Source of the DNA: Opeltia flavorubescens
Lineage: Eukaryota; Ascomycota; Lecanoromycetes; Teloschistales; Teloschistaceae
DNA length: 64,000 bases
Direction of reading: 5' to 3'
NCBI GenBank assembly: GCA_000442125.1
Contig: KE546970.1
Location: 1,604,667 to 1,668,666, forward strand
Part shown: positions 34,863 to 48,195 of the stretch, piece by piece
How positions within the stretch are numbered: the stretch's first letter is position 1
Layout of the letters: every line of letters begins with the position of its first letter
The notes under the pieces: generated by a model
Seen by the model: the letters and a program-made list of their open reading frames with translations, nothing else
The model's database searches: none
What the model was told of the DNA's origin: nothing
Position numbers and translations under genes: made by a program

Positions 34863-35840
34863 TAACCAGAATTTGGTGCCTTTTTGCGAGCAATGATTGC
34901 AATGAATTTATTAGCGATGCCTACGCTATTACCATCTGTGAAGTTGTACAGATCATATTTGTTTGAGGACCTCGAGGTAGGAATCGAGATTTCGGAGAAT
35001 TGAGAACATCCGATGCCGAAAAAGCTCCGACGCCGAGACGCTTAGTCATCATAGTACGCGTCAGAAATCTATCGCGTCATCTGCTATCAAAAGAAGTATC
35101 TTGGCAGAGTCTTCCCCACAATTCCATAGTCGCGGTAGCGATATCAGATGCCGTTGCCAGACATCCATCCGTCTACAACTAAGCTTATTTACGCGCCCTT
35201 TGTTGTTTGGCAGGACACCAAGTGTCATTGCTGTAATTGTGACCGCAGGACTGAAAGAATCTCTAATAGATATAGAAGGTAGATATAGCGGTACTGGAAG
35301 TACTGGCAAGATGGAAATGTTTCATTCCATATTCTTGGCTGAGAACTCGAACCACGGGACATTTACCCACATATGTCTACTGTCACTTCTCGCTAAGCCT
35401 ACGGGATGATATCAAAGTCCTGTGTAGTGAATCAACGTCTTGACGCCCTTCCTCGACGTGTTGTTGTACCTCTGAGATGGGTTGCTCTGATACATCACCT
35501 CGAGTTCATGTTTCTTGTTCTTTAGATTTTGCTGCAAGTTTTCACCCACAGTCCTCCCCATTTCTCTTCTTCGATACAGATCGTGGCGTGGATAATGCCA
35601 TGGTTTCAATCTCCTGTGCCCAAAGTTCCCGGTCTTGCCACCGCCATTGTTTATCTTGTGTAGGATATTCTTGAGGTAGGTCTAGCAAATTTCACGGCAC
35701 AATGCTGCCGGCTAGAACCAGGCAGAGCGTTCCAGCCATGTCCTACTGTTTGCGAGGTCGAGATTCTCTTCTCGTTCGCTCGCAAGCCATTTTTTTGCTA
35801 CTCATGGTGTTGATTGAATTCGGGGTTTTTTCCTTGCGTA
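34863..35840. other. divergent promoter region between regulator and glucan synthase
   Basis: No gene supported. Short frames only. It would hold both promoters. Confidence 0.4.
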
Positions 35841-38800
35841 ATGCGCTTCTCCTTTGCGTTGTATCTCTGCTCACTGTCATTATTTTGCCAAACGACCATT
35901 GCACTGCACTACGATAAACATCAGATCAAATGGAATCTGAACCAAAATCAATCAGCAACGAAGCCTCTAGAATATTGGGGCAAGTGGGAGAATCATGGTA
36001 AGCTCAATCATCCTCGACATCCTTAAGAGATGACTGCTAATGAAAACGCTAGCACATTATCCCTCTCCCAAAAACTGGCGCTTTCCATTCTATACCATCA
36101 CCCTCGATAGATTTGTTGATGGAGATCCAACAAACGACGACATTAATGGGACTGCTTGGGAGCATGATCTCACGGGTACCCAACTCCGCTTTGGAGGCGA
36201 TGTTGTTGGACTGCAGGACAGCCTTGACTATATCGCTGGCATGGGCATCAAAGGGATTTTCATCTCCGGCAGTCCACTTATCAATGCTCCGTGGGGTGCA
36301 GATGGTTATAGTCCGCTTGATCTGACCCTACTAGATCCTCATCTCGGCACAATCGAGCAATGGAGAGCCCTTACCGATGCCATTCATTCTCGTGGGATGT
36401 ATATTATCATTGACAATCTTATGGCGACCATGGGAGATTTGATTGGATTTGAGGGCTATCTCAATGATACCGCACCACTCAGCTACAGCGAACACAATGC
36501 ACTCTGGAAAGACTCTCGTCGATACCATGATTTCGATTTTGGTAACGCGGAGCTGAGCGACTGTGAATATCCACGATTCTGGGGTTCAGGTCAGTAGGAA
36601 TGTGGTTTATGAAGGGTGCGAGCAGGATGACCAACTACTCTAGACGGCGAATTCGTAAGGGGAAACGGCACAGAGAATTTCAAAGGCTGTCGCGACAGCG
36701 AATTTGATCAATACGGCGACGTGACTACGTTTGGCCTTTACCCCGAGGTACGCTATGCGTGATTCTGCAGCTTCCGCTGGGTTTGCTAACAATGTTTAGT
36801 GGCAAAGACAACGTAGGTGCCTTCCTCTTGGCTCACCTTCTCTATCTGCTGAAAGCACTGACTAATAATCAGTATCAAAGTTTGCTAGTGTTCAAGATCG
36901 TCTTCGAGAATGGAGACCGTCGGTTCGGGAAAAGATAGAACGTCTGAATTGCCTTCAAATCACTATGCTGGACATCGACGGATTTCGCATGGACAAAGGC
37001 TTGCAAATCACTGCCGATGCGCAAGGGGAGTGGACATATCACGTTCGACAATGCGCGGCGGCGGTTGGGAAACATAATTTCTTGATACCTGGCGAGGTCG
37101 TTGGAGGAAATCCTATCGGAGCAGTCTACATAGTGCGTCTTCCCATGATTCCAGCTAATCAGCTTTGACCGTGGAAGCAATAGGGAAGAGGCAAAGAGCC
37201 ATCTATGGCCGCGAAGTATGTTTCTGATTCAGTTATGACGGCTAGCAATTCGTCGATCATTTCACATTATATCAGAGACGAGCGTAAGACAGGCTTCGAT
37301 GCGACTGCTTTTCATTACACCATCTATCGTAGCTTGAAGAGATTTTTAGGGTCAGTCATATCCACTCCTAGGGAGTAATTTGCTAATATCTTGTCAAGAA
37401 TGGATGGCGACATTGAAGCTTATCCTGATTCCCCAGTCGACATTGTCAGTAATGGATCCCCTCCTGAAAGCTACATTCAGGAGTTGATTGAGCTGACAAC
37501 GGCGGCGCACGTGTCGAGTGATAGATTGACGCATTCAATAATATCGTCGCTACAAACGATCTTGTCAACGCCGACAGCGGGCTCTTCGACCCACGTCACA
37601 TGTTCGGATCGGAGAACCAGGATGTTTTTAGGTGGCCGTCAATCGTTAATGGGATGTTGAAAGGAAATCTGGGTGCATTCATCACAACTCTGGTCCTACC
37701 TGGAATACCCCTCTTGATCTGGGGCCAAGAGCAAGCCTTTTATATTTGTGACAATACTGCGTCCAATTACGTCTACGGCAGACAACCGATAGCCTCGAAT
37801 ACAGCCTGGCAAAGTCATGGCTGTTATAAACTTGGCAATTCAAGGCAAGCCAATTGGCCTGACGGACCTCATTCCGAGGGTTGCGGAGACGATTGGAATA
37901 GTCTTGATCATCGAGATCCTTCACATCCTAATCGGAATATATTGGCCACAATGTTCGAAATGCGGACACGATATCCTGTACTCAATGATGGCTTTTTGCT
38001 TGAAACCCTTTCGAAATCAACATATAACATACACCTGCCCGCGTCCGGCAAGCAAGCTACAGAGATTGGGCTCTGGAGTGTCATGCGCTCAAGATGGACT
38101 GGTATGTTGACCCTTCTCTTAACTCAAGATTTCTCGACTGATCGGTCCAGATTTGCAAGATTTCACCGGTCAAGGACAGGGCAATCAAACAGTTTGGATC
38201 GTCTACCATAACGAAGGAATTAACAAGACCTATACATTTAATTGCTCGGATAATTCGACTGCTTTGTTGTCGCCTTTCCCAACAGGTACGAAGGTGAAAG
38301 GCCTGCTTTTCCCTCTCCCAGAGTACACCTTGGAATCATCAGCTCAGAAACTTAGTAGGTCACCATTAAATTTGATTATGCAATAATTTTTGACCCGTCT
38401 TAAATAGTGATTGAGGGTTCGAAGGAATATAATGGTTGCCTGCGAAGTTTCACCCTCTCGCCATGGGGCTACCAAGCATTTGTCCCATATGAAAAATGGC
38501 TTAACCCATCTCCGGTGATCACTAAGTTCGTCCCTGGCCATGATAAACGGTTGTCGACGAATCAAAACACCATGGATGTGCCTCTTCAGCTCCACTTTTC
38601 CGAGATCATGGATTGCCAAACCATTCTACGTGCATTGACGATCAAATCCACCACCGAAGATGGCTCTCGACCAACGATAGATGCAGGATCCGCGAAGTGT
38701 AACAATATTTTCGCATTTGACAGTGATGTGTCGTCTTTGATAGGTAAACCTACAGGAGAAATTCCTAGTGTGTTCGCCTTCAACGTCAACCTGATTGGAG

Positions 38801-41800
38801 TTTCACATGGGCTTCATTCGGTCGCGGTCGGTAATGTCAGCACCAAGGACGGCAAAGCATCTACAAACGTACGCTGAAAACATCCGCGCTCTTCCGTTTG
38901 TTGGTAGCTAATTTCCTCTAGGCAATAAACACCTTCTGGTTTCGTGTTGGACGCATGGACAATCCCATCGTCTTCCCCAGACAGGCGAATTATTCTTCCT
39001 CATTACTTCACCGAATGTCAAATGGAAGCCTTTACATTACGCATCGTGCTGCAGGGGCAGACAAATTCCGATACTCACTGAACTGGGCCTCAAGCTGGAG
39101 CAAATGGTTCCCCTACGAGGGAGGAAATCATACCCTGCAGCGTCAGCATTGGTCTGGCACCAACGCCCAGAACTGGACCGGTCAACATGTCAAGGTTCAG
39201 TATTGGAGTCGCATGCTTGGGAGTAGTGATTACATCCAAGAAGGAGACCTTTCGCCAAAGACCAAGCCCAGGAGATATCCTCACATGTTCGTCCACGGAA
39301 CATACAATAGCTTTGGATATGACAATGGTCTTCCGCACGTAATGGAACAAAACAGTCAAGGAATCTGGAAATTCAAGTTTATGACCGAATGGCCCACGGT
39401 TTTCCAGCTAAATGCCTGGGGGATCAATCCTGATGGCACCCCGGACTTGACCCGAGTATTTGGTGACCCTGATATGGATGGTATTCTCGATCGACTTTCC
39501 CCTGTCTCTCTTCTGGACAATGTTGTCAATGTTACAGACTTCCCTCCTTCTCCATTTGTTGCTTACCAGATCATTGCCAATGACGGCAGCTTAAGATATG
39601 TATTGAAACCAATTGGATTACGGCGCAATCAGATGATCATCTACTTTCTCTTGATGTTTCTACCCGTCATATCATCTCTCACTGGCATTTGGCTTTACAG
39701 ACACGTATTTTATGTCGTCAAATTAAACGAGGTTGGGAAGCCCGAAGGATGGGGCTTTTTACCTATGTATATGCGTTCATCGCTGCAGCTTAAAAGATAT
39801 CTCGCCGACTCTAACATGAGGCTGTTCAGGAAGAGTCGAGATCGAAATACGTCATCCACAGAGACTGCAGACTATGATTCAGTCAGTGTCTTCGAAGCAT
39901 CTTCCGGCAAAAGAAGTCGCACTGTCTTGATCGCAACTATGGAGTATGATATAGAAGACTGGGGGATCAAGATCAAAATTGGCGGACTAGGTGTCATGGC
40001 ACAACTAATGGGTAAACATTTAAGCCATCAAGAGCTGATATGGGTAGTTCCATGCGTTGGTGGAGTGGACTTTCCAATCGATTACCGCGCAGAGCCTATG
40101 CGAATTACGATATTAGGAGAGGAAAGGATTGTTCAGGTGCAGTATCATAAACTTCGCAACATTACCTATGTACTGCTGGATGCACCGATATTTCGATCGC
40201 AAAGTAAATCAGAGCCCTACCCAGCACGTATGGATGACATTGAGAGTGCAATCTACTACTCAGCTTGGTAAGTGCGTTTCCATCACTCCAATACCGGCCG
40301 TTCTTGTAGGTAAAGCGAACCAAGCTAATCTTGATTGATGCCAGGAATTCATGTATTGCCGAGACGATGAAGCGTTTTCCTATTGACCTTTACCATATTA
40401 ACGATTACCACGGCGCCATCGCCCAACTGCACCTTCTACCTCAAACGATACCATGCTGTTTGTCGCTCCACAATGCCGAGTTTCAAGGCCTGTGGGCTAT
40501 CCGTAGCCCAGATGAGATGGAAGAGATCGCCAGCGTCTATAATCTCAGTGAGGATGTTGTCAGACAATACATTCAGTTTGGGGAAGTGTTCAATCTATTA
40601 CATGGTGCTGTGAGCTACCTTCGAGTCTGGCAGCGTGGCTATGGCGCTGCGGGTGTATCTGCGAAGTATGGCAAGAGATCTTTTGCGAGATATCCCATTT
40701 TCTGGGGTTTGTCCAAGATCGATAGTTTGCCAAACCCTGACCCTACAGATACCGCTGATTGGGATAACCAGCTTCCAAAGATGAAAGATATGATCATTGA
40801 CGAAACGGCTGAAGCTGCGAGGGTGGGCCTGAAACGTCAAGCGCAAGAATGGGCTGGCTTGGAACAGAAGGATGATGCCGAGCTTTTCGTCTTTGTTGGT
40901 CGTTGGTCCATGCAGAAAGGGGTTGACCTGATCGCGGACGTATTTCCGGCAGTATTGGAGGAGCACTCCACCGTCCAGCTTATTACTGTCGGACCGGTTA
41001 TAGATCTCTATGGCCGATTTGCAGCACTCAAGCTGAATAAACTTATGGAACTCTATCCCGGCCGGGTCTATTCAAAGCCAGAGTTTACTGCGCTTCCTCC
41101 TTTCATCTTCAGTGGCGCCGAGTTTGCTTTGATCCCCAGCAGAGATGAGCCATTTGGTTTGGTTGCGGTAAGCTAGAATCAATTCCTTCCGTTCACCCTT
41201 GCTGACTATGATGAGGTCGAATTTGGACGAAAAGGTGCTCTTGGTGTAGGTGCACGAGTCGGCGGTTTGGGCAACATGCCGGGCTGGTGGTTCACAGTTG
41301 AGTCGACGACCACAAAACATCTACTCCGTCAATTTCAATCGGCAATCCGAGCCGCCCTAGCATCAAAACAAAGTCTTCGAGCAAAGATGCGAGCCAGGTC
41401 CGCTATTCAACGATTTCCTGTGGCCCACTGGAAAGAACAGTTGGCTTCGATGCATGAGATCGCAATCAAGGTTAACCAGAAATCAGCAATTAAACATGGT
41501 CTTGAGTTGCGCGGAGAATACAACACCTCCCTAGCATCTTCTGCTTTACCGTCGTCAAACACAAGTGTCATCCATTCACCTCCTCAATCCTCATGCCAAA
41601 GCTATGAGACCATCAAGGAAGATGATGAGCCAATAGGAATATCCCCCAGTACCACACCTACTCCCGAACCTGTGGATCTAGAGGGAGTTACCCAAACGCT
41701 CTCTCTAGGTGTGAGGGCAGGTCCAGGCTCTAGTAACGCCTCTCCACGGAGTACGAATGGTAAAGTACAACGTGACTCATTCCGCGTTCGAAAGAGTTAT

Positions 41801-44381
41801 CGTTTGAGCAAAATGAGTGATGATCCAGAGAAACAGGGAGCTTTGGTTTCTCACAATCAAGCAGACAGCAATGCATCCAGCAAGAGATCAAGCCTGATCA
41901 AGAACCCGGGCAATCGAGACAGTTTTGCAACGGTCGCAAAAGCTTTCAGTCGCTTCCGATTTCGCAACTCCCTTACCATTGACACAAATAGAACTCGATT
42001 GACTGGAGATCCGACGAATGATGAAAAGGGAGAACCAAGTCCACGAAGCAAGCATTCGAGTGGCAGTGACGAAGTGCTATTGACGCCTCAGCAAGCTACA
42101 GCAAGCAACAGGATGAGTATCATGGCCGCTGATGGAGCTGCAGAGAGCGTTCGTAAAAGCTCCAGTGCACTCCCAATGAACGAACAGATGCTCCGCAAAG
42201 CAAGTTACCAGCAACAAGCAACAGATGCGTATCTTGCTTTGATTGGACGAAGTAAAGATCAAAACCAGTCGAGCCCCAGTGCTCCTAGTTTCGCGACTTC
42301 GCCTCATCCATCAAATCCACAGACACCAGTCACTCCAAATTTTCCCAACTTCTCGACAGTACGTGACTTCGCAGCAAACGCTACGCCGAGCAAAGCACAC
42401 CCAACCGAAACTTTCGAGACCAGACGTGGTACTATTATCTTCGATTCATCCGGGAGTGTAAGTTCTTATGANCATCCTGTGGTCGATAACCCTCGTTTCA
42501 GCTACGGTACCGTTCTACAAGGCAAGAAAAATTATGCCCTTCAGAATGTGGAGCCATTCTTTACTGATCCAACCGGACTTTATTACAAAGCCTTTCATCT
42601 TGAACTCAAGGACTTAAATAGCAAGAACTCCGAAACGGCGCTGTGCATCGAGAATTTTCTTATGATGAGTGAAAAGGATTGGTATAACCGCTTACACAAA
42701 GTCAAAATGGGCAATCGAGCTTCGAAAGCACGTCCGGCGACGATATTCCATAATCCGGAGCGAAGAGCAGGCTCGGTCGTGTCTATATTCAATGAGAATG
42801 TGGAGAGTGCGGCTATTCCTGATAATAGTGCAGAGCAATATCTTCTTAAAGAGCAGTATGAACCGCCGAAGGGTTTGAAGAAGTTGCTCCTGCGACGACC
42901 GAGGCAGTGGCCTTTTTATAGCTTTCTCCTCGCGTTTGTATGTTGGGAAGGATTCTTTCACCTTTGTCCCGTGCTGATCTCTTCACAGGGCCAGATTATC
43001 GCGGCCAATTCCTACCAAGTGACCCTCATCAGCGGTCAAATTGGGCAGTCGGCAAACAAGCTGTATGCGATTGCAGCGATATATCTGACCACCTCGATCA
43101 TATGGTGGATGATCTTCCGCAGATTGAAGTCCATTTGGGTGCTTTCTCTACCATTTGGCCTTTATGGTCTTGCCTTTCTCCTCTTGGGCATAGCACCTTA
43201 TACTCGTAGTTCGGCTAGAAGCTGGGTTCAGAATGTGGCGACTGGGATTTATGCGACCGCTTCTTCGAGTGGAGCATTCTACTTTTCCTTGAACTTTGGA
43301 AGTGAAGGTATTACCACCCAAAACTGTATTCATTGGGGGTTGTTGCTCATAAAACGGCAGGAAGTGTACCCGTCGCTACTTGGAGTTTCCGAGCCTGCGT
43401 CATTCAAGGCACTCAGCAGATCTACGTCACTATATTATGGCTTTGGGGAGATTATCTTACCAGGCTGAATGCCAGAGGAGCCGCTGCAACGACCTGGCAA
43501 ACATATCGACCTATCCTGACAGGCGTTACTATCCCCGTAGCGGTCCTAATGTGGGTGATCGGTATCGTCCTCTTCCTGGGATTACCAGATTACTACCGTC
43601 AAAAACCAGGACAAGTACCATCTTTCTACGCCTCCATCGGCCGGAGGAAAATCATCGTCGTAAGCTCACCCTCCCGTTCCCTTTCCCCCATCATATCCAT
43701 GTCAAAGTGCGATAGGGTGTACAACTTAACTGACATACAAACACGAAACAGTGGTTCTTCATCGCCGTCATCCTCCAAAACTACTTCCTCTCCGCCCCCT
43801 TCGGCCGCAACTGGCGGTACCTATGGTCATCCCAGCACGCACCCACCTACGCCATCATCCTCCTCATCATCCTCTTCTTCGTCATCATCTGGGCCCTCAT
43901 CCTCTTCCTTCTAGCCCACCTCTCCGTCCATCATAGCTGGATCATCCCCATCGCCGCAATCGGCCTTGGTTGTCCCCGCTGGTGCCAGATCCTATGGTCT
44001 ACATCCGGAATGGGCACTTGGGTCCCCTGGGCTGGCGGCCCTATCGCTTCCGCCCTTGTGGGAAGGATATTGTGGCTTTGGCTGGGTGTTCTGGATGCGG
44101 TGCAGGGGGTGGGGTTTGGGATGATCTTACTCCAGACGCTGACGCGCTTTCACGTCACGTTCACGCTTGTGGCGGCGCAGGTTCTGGGTAGTGTGGCTAC
44201 GATGGTTGCGCGCGCTACGGCTCCGGATCGTGATGGACCGGGGACGGTGTTCCCGAACTTGGTGATTGAGGGGGGGGAGGGGTTGAAGACGGTGGGGTTT
44301 TGGCTGGGGTTGTTGGGGCAGGTTGTTGTTTGTCTTGGGTTTTTGAAGTTTTTCCGGAAGGAGCAGTTGCAGAAGCCTTGA
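35841..44381 (+). CDS. ags1: cell-wall alpha-1,3-glucan synthase (about 2571 aa)
   Basis: Fifteen exons keep one frame: 35841..35997, 36053..36589, 36644..36747, 36800..36812, 36873..37132, 37184..37350, 37399..37444, 37525..38101, 38151..38354, 38408..38868, 38922..40267, 40345..41167, 41216..43307, 43361..43659 and 43752..44381. A signal peptide (MRFSFALYLCSLSLF) leads an extracellular alpha-amylase-type domain with LDIDGFRMDKG (about 302) and GEVVGGNP (about 344). One membrane span follows near 1080. The cytosolic GT5 glycogen-synthase-like domain has KIGGLGVMAQLMGK (about 1185), HINDYHGA and PSRDEPFGLVA (about 1555). A long Ser-rich linker and a multi-span C-terminal domain (about 2128-2571) complete the usual Ags architecture. 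It makes wall alpha-glucan at the plasma membrane. Slightly longer than typical (about 2400), mostly in the linker. One N at 42472. Confidence 0.95.
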
Positions 44382-45425
44382 GTGTGGGAGGGGTGAGGGT
44401 GGAGAGAGGGAGACGAGGCGGGTGGGTGGGTGAAGAGGGGAAAGAATGCAGGGGAGAAAAAGAAGAAGGAGAAGAAGAGGGGGGGAGGAAGGGTGGATGG
44501 GGATGGAGAGGTGGAGTTCATGGGGCGGAATAATATGCGTTAATGGAAATAATATGGTAGTGGTAATCTAATGGTAATTTGGAGGAGGTAAGTACAGCGT
44601 GAGGAGATTGTATTAATCGTTCTGTCAAACATCTAGAGAGTGGGCTCCCGAAACATATAGTAATTTAAATTCCGCAGTATTGTTAATTCTTTTTCATCTC
44701 CGAGATCCTTGGCCCACCACCTTTGTAAATCTAGAGCAGCTACGTAAGCGTGTAAAGTCTGTTGATTTTGGAAGGATATGAAAGTCCCTGGGGGAGTGGG
44801 ATCGGTTGAGTGTATCTCTGATTTTTTCTGGCTTCGAAAGAATAATTTTCATCGGATCATCCATGTTTGTGGGGATGTCAAGGATTTCTGTTACTCTTGC
44901 TCGACAATTTTTTTTTTTCTTTTATTGATATTTCGACAGAAATTGTGCAATGAGGGTATTAGTCATGAATCTCTTCACATTTTTCTTCTGTTGAATCTCA
45001 AATGTGACCAACGTATAAATTCAGGCCTCTCTTGCTCATCCTTCCATTCTCCATTCTGTGCATCATTCCAATCCACTGCAAGAAGGCACTCGGTTATTGA
45101 ACGTCGATTCACGAAAAGTCTGCTGAAACTCTACAATTTTACGACAGGTCCATTTCCAAACAGACGCCATATCGGATCGAGAATCTATATCTTTACTTCC
45201 ATCGACAAACCCTTTAGTCACTCAGCTGTTTCTCTCGGAGTCCCTCCTCTTTTGGCGTCTGCCAACCAGTTCTACACGTAAGAGCATCTACGGCAACCAG
45301 AAGTTCTATTCCATCAAATTGACCGGTATCCAGACCTCGATCTCCAAATCCTCCACATCTCCCACATCACACCTGCAAAAGTCATCAAACTTTCAGCCCT
45401 TCTCACACCCTGAAACTTCCTTACG
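44382..45425. other. intergenic, no supported gene
   Basis: Begins with a purine-rich G/A tract (44390-44510) after the glucan synthase stop. A 167-codon frame at 44778-45281 (+) is AT-rich and unconvincing. This interval marks the change from large conserved genes to the microprotein region. Confidence 0.4.
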
Positions 45426-45545
45426 ATGGACCCCGAGAAGGATATGGGTCGCTACAACTTTACATGCTGCCAGTGTGGAACGTCCGTCGTCGGGGGACAT
45501 TATTGTCAGGGATGTGGGCATTTGATGTGTGGGAGATGTACTTAA
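45426..45545 (+). CDS. CCxC zinc-ribbon-like microprotein (39 aa)
   Basis: An ATG-to-TAA frame of only 40 codons, recognisable because it carries the full family pattern: CCQC-x9-C-x2-C-GH-x2-C-x2-C, ending CGRCT. Eight or nine cysteines in 39 residues would suit one or two zinc sites. The N-terminus MDPEKDMGRYNFT is polar with no signal peptide, so a cytosolic or nuclear protein is expected. It is the first member of the + strand array that recurs at 46.6, 47.5 and 59.7-63.9 kb. Function unknown. Confidence 0.65.
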   Translation: MDPEKDMGRYNFTCCQCGTSVVGGHYCQGCGHLMCGRCT

Positions 45546-45554
45546 TGACGGAGA

Positions 45555-45620
45555 AGGATGGGGGTGAGGGGGGGTGAGAGGGTGAGGGGGGGTGAGAGGG
45601 TGAGGGAGGGAGTGAGGTTT
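45555..45620 (+). repeat. G-rich minisatellite
   Basis: About three copies of an 18-20 bp GGTGAGGGGGGGTGAGA-type unit lie just after the preceding microprotein stop. Confidence 0.7.
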
Positions 45621-46586
45621 AGAGCTTGGATTTCTTCATTATTTTGTTATTGCAAGATGGAAGGGAGCTGGAGGGTGGAAGGGCAAGGATTTCTTTTGTT
45701 GGATGATGGCATGCTGTTTTTCCCTCTCCTTTTTCTTTGAGCTTGGAGTTTGCGGTCTGTGGATTGACGGAAATGTTTTCTTTGCGGATCAGTCCCGCTT
45801 GATATGCTATGTGCGCGCCTGTAATGTTCTTGAATGATCAAAAGTCCCCTGGAAAGAGTTCATTTGCAACCAGAGGTAGGAAGTGGCGAAATCCAACACT
45901 GAAGCTGTTTGCCAACGGTGTTTCCACCAGCTGATTTCATTTCTCTTTAATTCATGTTGTCGATAGCATGAACACTAGGTGCCATTCTCATGAATATTTG
46001 CGTCGATACTACGACCTATCCTCCTACGCTGTAGACACGTACGTGTCTTCAATTCTACTGTCCATACGTTTGCGTGATTTGGCGTATGAAGCGGCTCGAA
46101 CATTTAAAAGGAAAATGATGCAGGGAAAACTTAGTTGGCAACGAAATACAATTTGGGTCAGGGGTAGGTGGCTAGGTGGGAAGCTCATGCATCGTTGATT
46201 TTCTTGGGGGTAGGATCAAGTATATGATTTGACAGCGCTATTCTTGTCACACGCTCTTTCGCCATGCGGTGACTCTTCAGCAGCCAGCATAAGGAGAAGC
46301 AATGGGTTATGTGAATCATACAAAATACATATGCGTGGCAAACAAACAAAAAACATGGCATGGAGTGACGATGAGGACAAACCCACAGTGTCTCCGCACT
46401 ATATAACTTCTCATGATCTGACCCTTTGTTATTGTGGTATACCCCATCCGTCGCATGAGTCCTCTTATCTATCATAAGCTCGTAGCCAAACAGGGAGGGC
46501 AGGCATTTTACTTGGGGAATACACAACCGCGGAGATCTTCAGGCCAGGGAGAAAGATTCTGGACATCGGGTACCTGGTTACTAAGG
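45621..46586. other. no supported gene
   Basis: AT-rich DNA with short frames. A TATA-like ACTATATAAC lies at about 46399, roughly 190 bp before the next microprotein ATG. Confidence 0.35.
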
Positions 46587-46790
46587 ATGGCGGGATGGCA
46601 ATGCCACCTCTGCTCCCATAAAGACTGGCCACTTGGAAGGAGCATCTACTGCAAAAGGTGCGGACATAAGAGATGTGGGGAGTGTGAGACTATAGGGTGG
46701 GTGAGAGTGGAGCGTGTGGGGAATGGGTTTTGGAGGGTTGATGAGGGATGGGAGGGGGAAGGGGAAGGGGAGGGGGAAGGGGCGGGATAG
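46587..46790 (+). CDS. CCxC-family zinc-ribbon-like microprotein with acidic Gly tail (67 aa)
   Basis: The start is chosen at ATG 46587, placing MAGWQ directly before the Cys module as in its paralogues. The pattern is CHLC-x12-C-x2-C-GH-x2-C-x2-C, with His replacing the second Cys of the usual CC pair. After the module comes GWVRVERVGNGFWRV and a simple Glu-Gly repeat tail, encoded by a GGGGAA microsatellite at 46745-46785 that is probably length-variable. No signal peptide. Function unknown. Confidence 0.6.
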   Translation: MAGWQCHLCSHKDWPLGRSIYCKRCGHKRCGECETIGWVRVERVGNGFWRVDEGWEGEGEGEGEGAG

Positions 46791-47529
46791 AGAGCTTGAG
46801 GTTGGGACTGGGAATCGGTGGGTTGGTTGAACAGTTCGTTTTTTGGGGTTTGGCAAAGAGGGAGAGAGGGAGGAGGGAGAGTGACTTGGAAGAGCGCTGT
46901 GGTGAGAGGTTTTTGTATGTTTGCTAGCTTGCTTGGTTTTGGGGAAGGTCGTGCGGCTCCGTACCGTGATGGTGACTTATGTTTGGGGGGGGGTGGGGGG
47001 GGGGGCTTTTTTTTTGGTGAAAGGTTCGCTAGGATCTGGTAGGAGATAATAGCATACCAAAAATCCCTCTCCTGGATATCTAATTGCGTTTCTCTGACAT
47101 TCACCTTCGGCCTTTTTTAAAGGTGAGAGGTTGATTATAATGTCCCTTTTGTTTATGGCCACTTCAAGATTTGCACATGATGATAAATGCACGCTCTGAA
47201 TCTCAACGTTCCATTTAGAAGTTATTTGGTGAATTGGATATTCAAGGAGGTTTTGTCATGATGCTGGGATCCTACTTCTTGTGTGACTCGGTTCGAAGTT
47301 GTCAAGATGGGTGGTACGAGCTTAAGACTCACACCTTTTCTCTCCCCTCCAAAGCATATATAAAACCCCAGGAAGAAGACTTCCCTCTTTGATTCCAAAA
47401 GTTTCAAAGCCAACTTCTCTTCTACTATCGACATCTTTTCGAAGAACTCTAGCAGTCCTATCACTCGCATTGTACAGCCAACCCAGTTCGCTTCAACCTC
47501 TTCAACAGCGAAACAACTTTCAACTCAAA
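46791..47529. other. no supported gene; promoter of next microprotein
   Basis: Contains a poly-G/poly-T tract at 46984-47020. A clear TATA box (CATATATAAAACC) at about 47347 precedes ATG 47530 by about 180 bp. Confidence 0.45.
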
Positions 47530-47802
47530 ATGTCACAATGGCTATGCTGCGGCTGCCGAAACAAGAACCAGTGGAGAAACGAGCAATGCGTCTTTTGCGG
47601 GCATGAGAATTGTCGCGAGTGTAATTTTGCTGCTCGATGGCAGATTCCGGAATCCTTTGGGTTTAGGAGCTTGGGAGCAGAGGGTGAGGGAGCAATTTCA
47701 GCATCGATTTTGGTGGAAGCGATGAGGGAGGATGGTCTGGAGGGGAAACGGTTTGGATTAGGTGGTTCTTGGGGTGGAGGAAGGGGTATGGGGGAGTGGT
47801 GA
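47530..47802 (+). CDS. CCxC zinc-ribbon-like microprotein with long tail (90 aa)
   Basis: Starts MSQWLCCGC, as the 60.6-kb paralogue starts MSQWP. The module is CCGC-x10-C-x2-C-GH-x2-C-x2-C (CVFCGHENCREC). A tail of about 55 residues follows, including an ISASILVEAMREDGLEGKRF segment and a Gly-rich end. The frame is one exon with a TATA box about 180 bp upstream. Without a signal peptide it is probably intracellular. Zinc binding is inferred from Cys spacing only. Confidence 0.7.
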   Translation: MSQWLCCGCRNKNQWRNEQCVFCGHENCRECNFAARWQIPESFGFRSLGAEGEGAISASILVEAMREDGLEGKRFGLGGSWGGGRGMGEW

Positions 47803-48195
47803 TTCAATTCTGGATGATGATGATGATGGTGTTGATGGACATGTGGACTGGGGGTGTTTGTAACAATTTGGATTGAATGAGACATTTTGGGCGAAATGGT
47901 CGTAGACAGTTTGTCTGAGCATGCAATGGATATCTCTTGCTCTTCCCATGGTGGAAGATTTGGTGTAAGAGCGCGTGACCTCATGAACTTTCTCAAGGCG
48001 GTGACAATGCTTGTTGCACGTGATGACCTTGGATTTGCAGTACCTACAACACTACTCTCATGGGTTCTTGGTGTTGAGAAGCAGTCAACATGCAAAATTT
48101 GGACAAAGGGGACTTTCGGACATGTTTCCTCCACGAGGGTTCTTAATTCACGTACTGTCATCTGATATGCAACGACGACGTCGTGGTAGTTGCCA
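47803..48195. other. convergent spacer
   Basis: Between the + strand microprotein and the first - strand helical gene. Minus-strand frames here are His/Pro low complexity read antisense to ATG-repeat DNA and are not called. Confidence 0.4.

Noticed and set aside
37399-37600. Apparent frameshift in the glucan synthase near VDI
   Set aside because: An 80-nt intron (37445-37524) with GTCAGT donor, CTGAC branch and GATAG acceptor restores the family sequence, so the gene is intact here.
41857-42307. Minus-strand frames within the glucan synthase linker
   Set aside because: Shadows of a well-supported exon.
47288-47305. GGTTCGAAG resembling a tRNA B box
   Set aside because: No A box, acceptor stem pairing or cloverleaf is visible around it.
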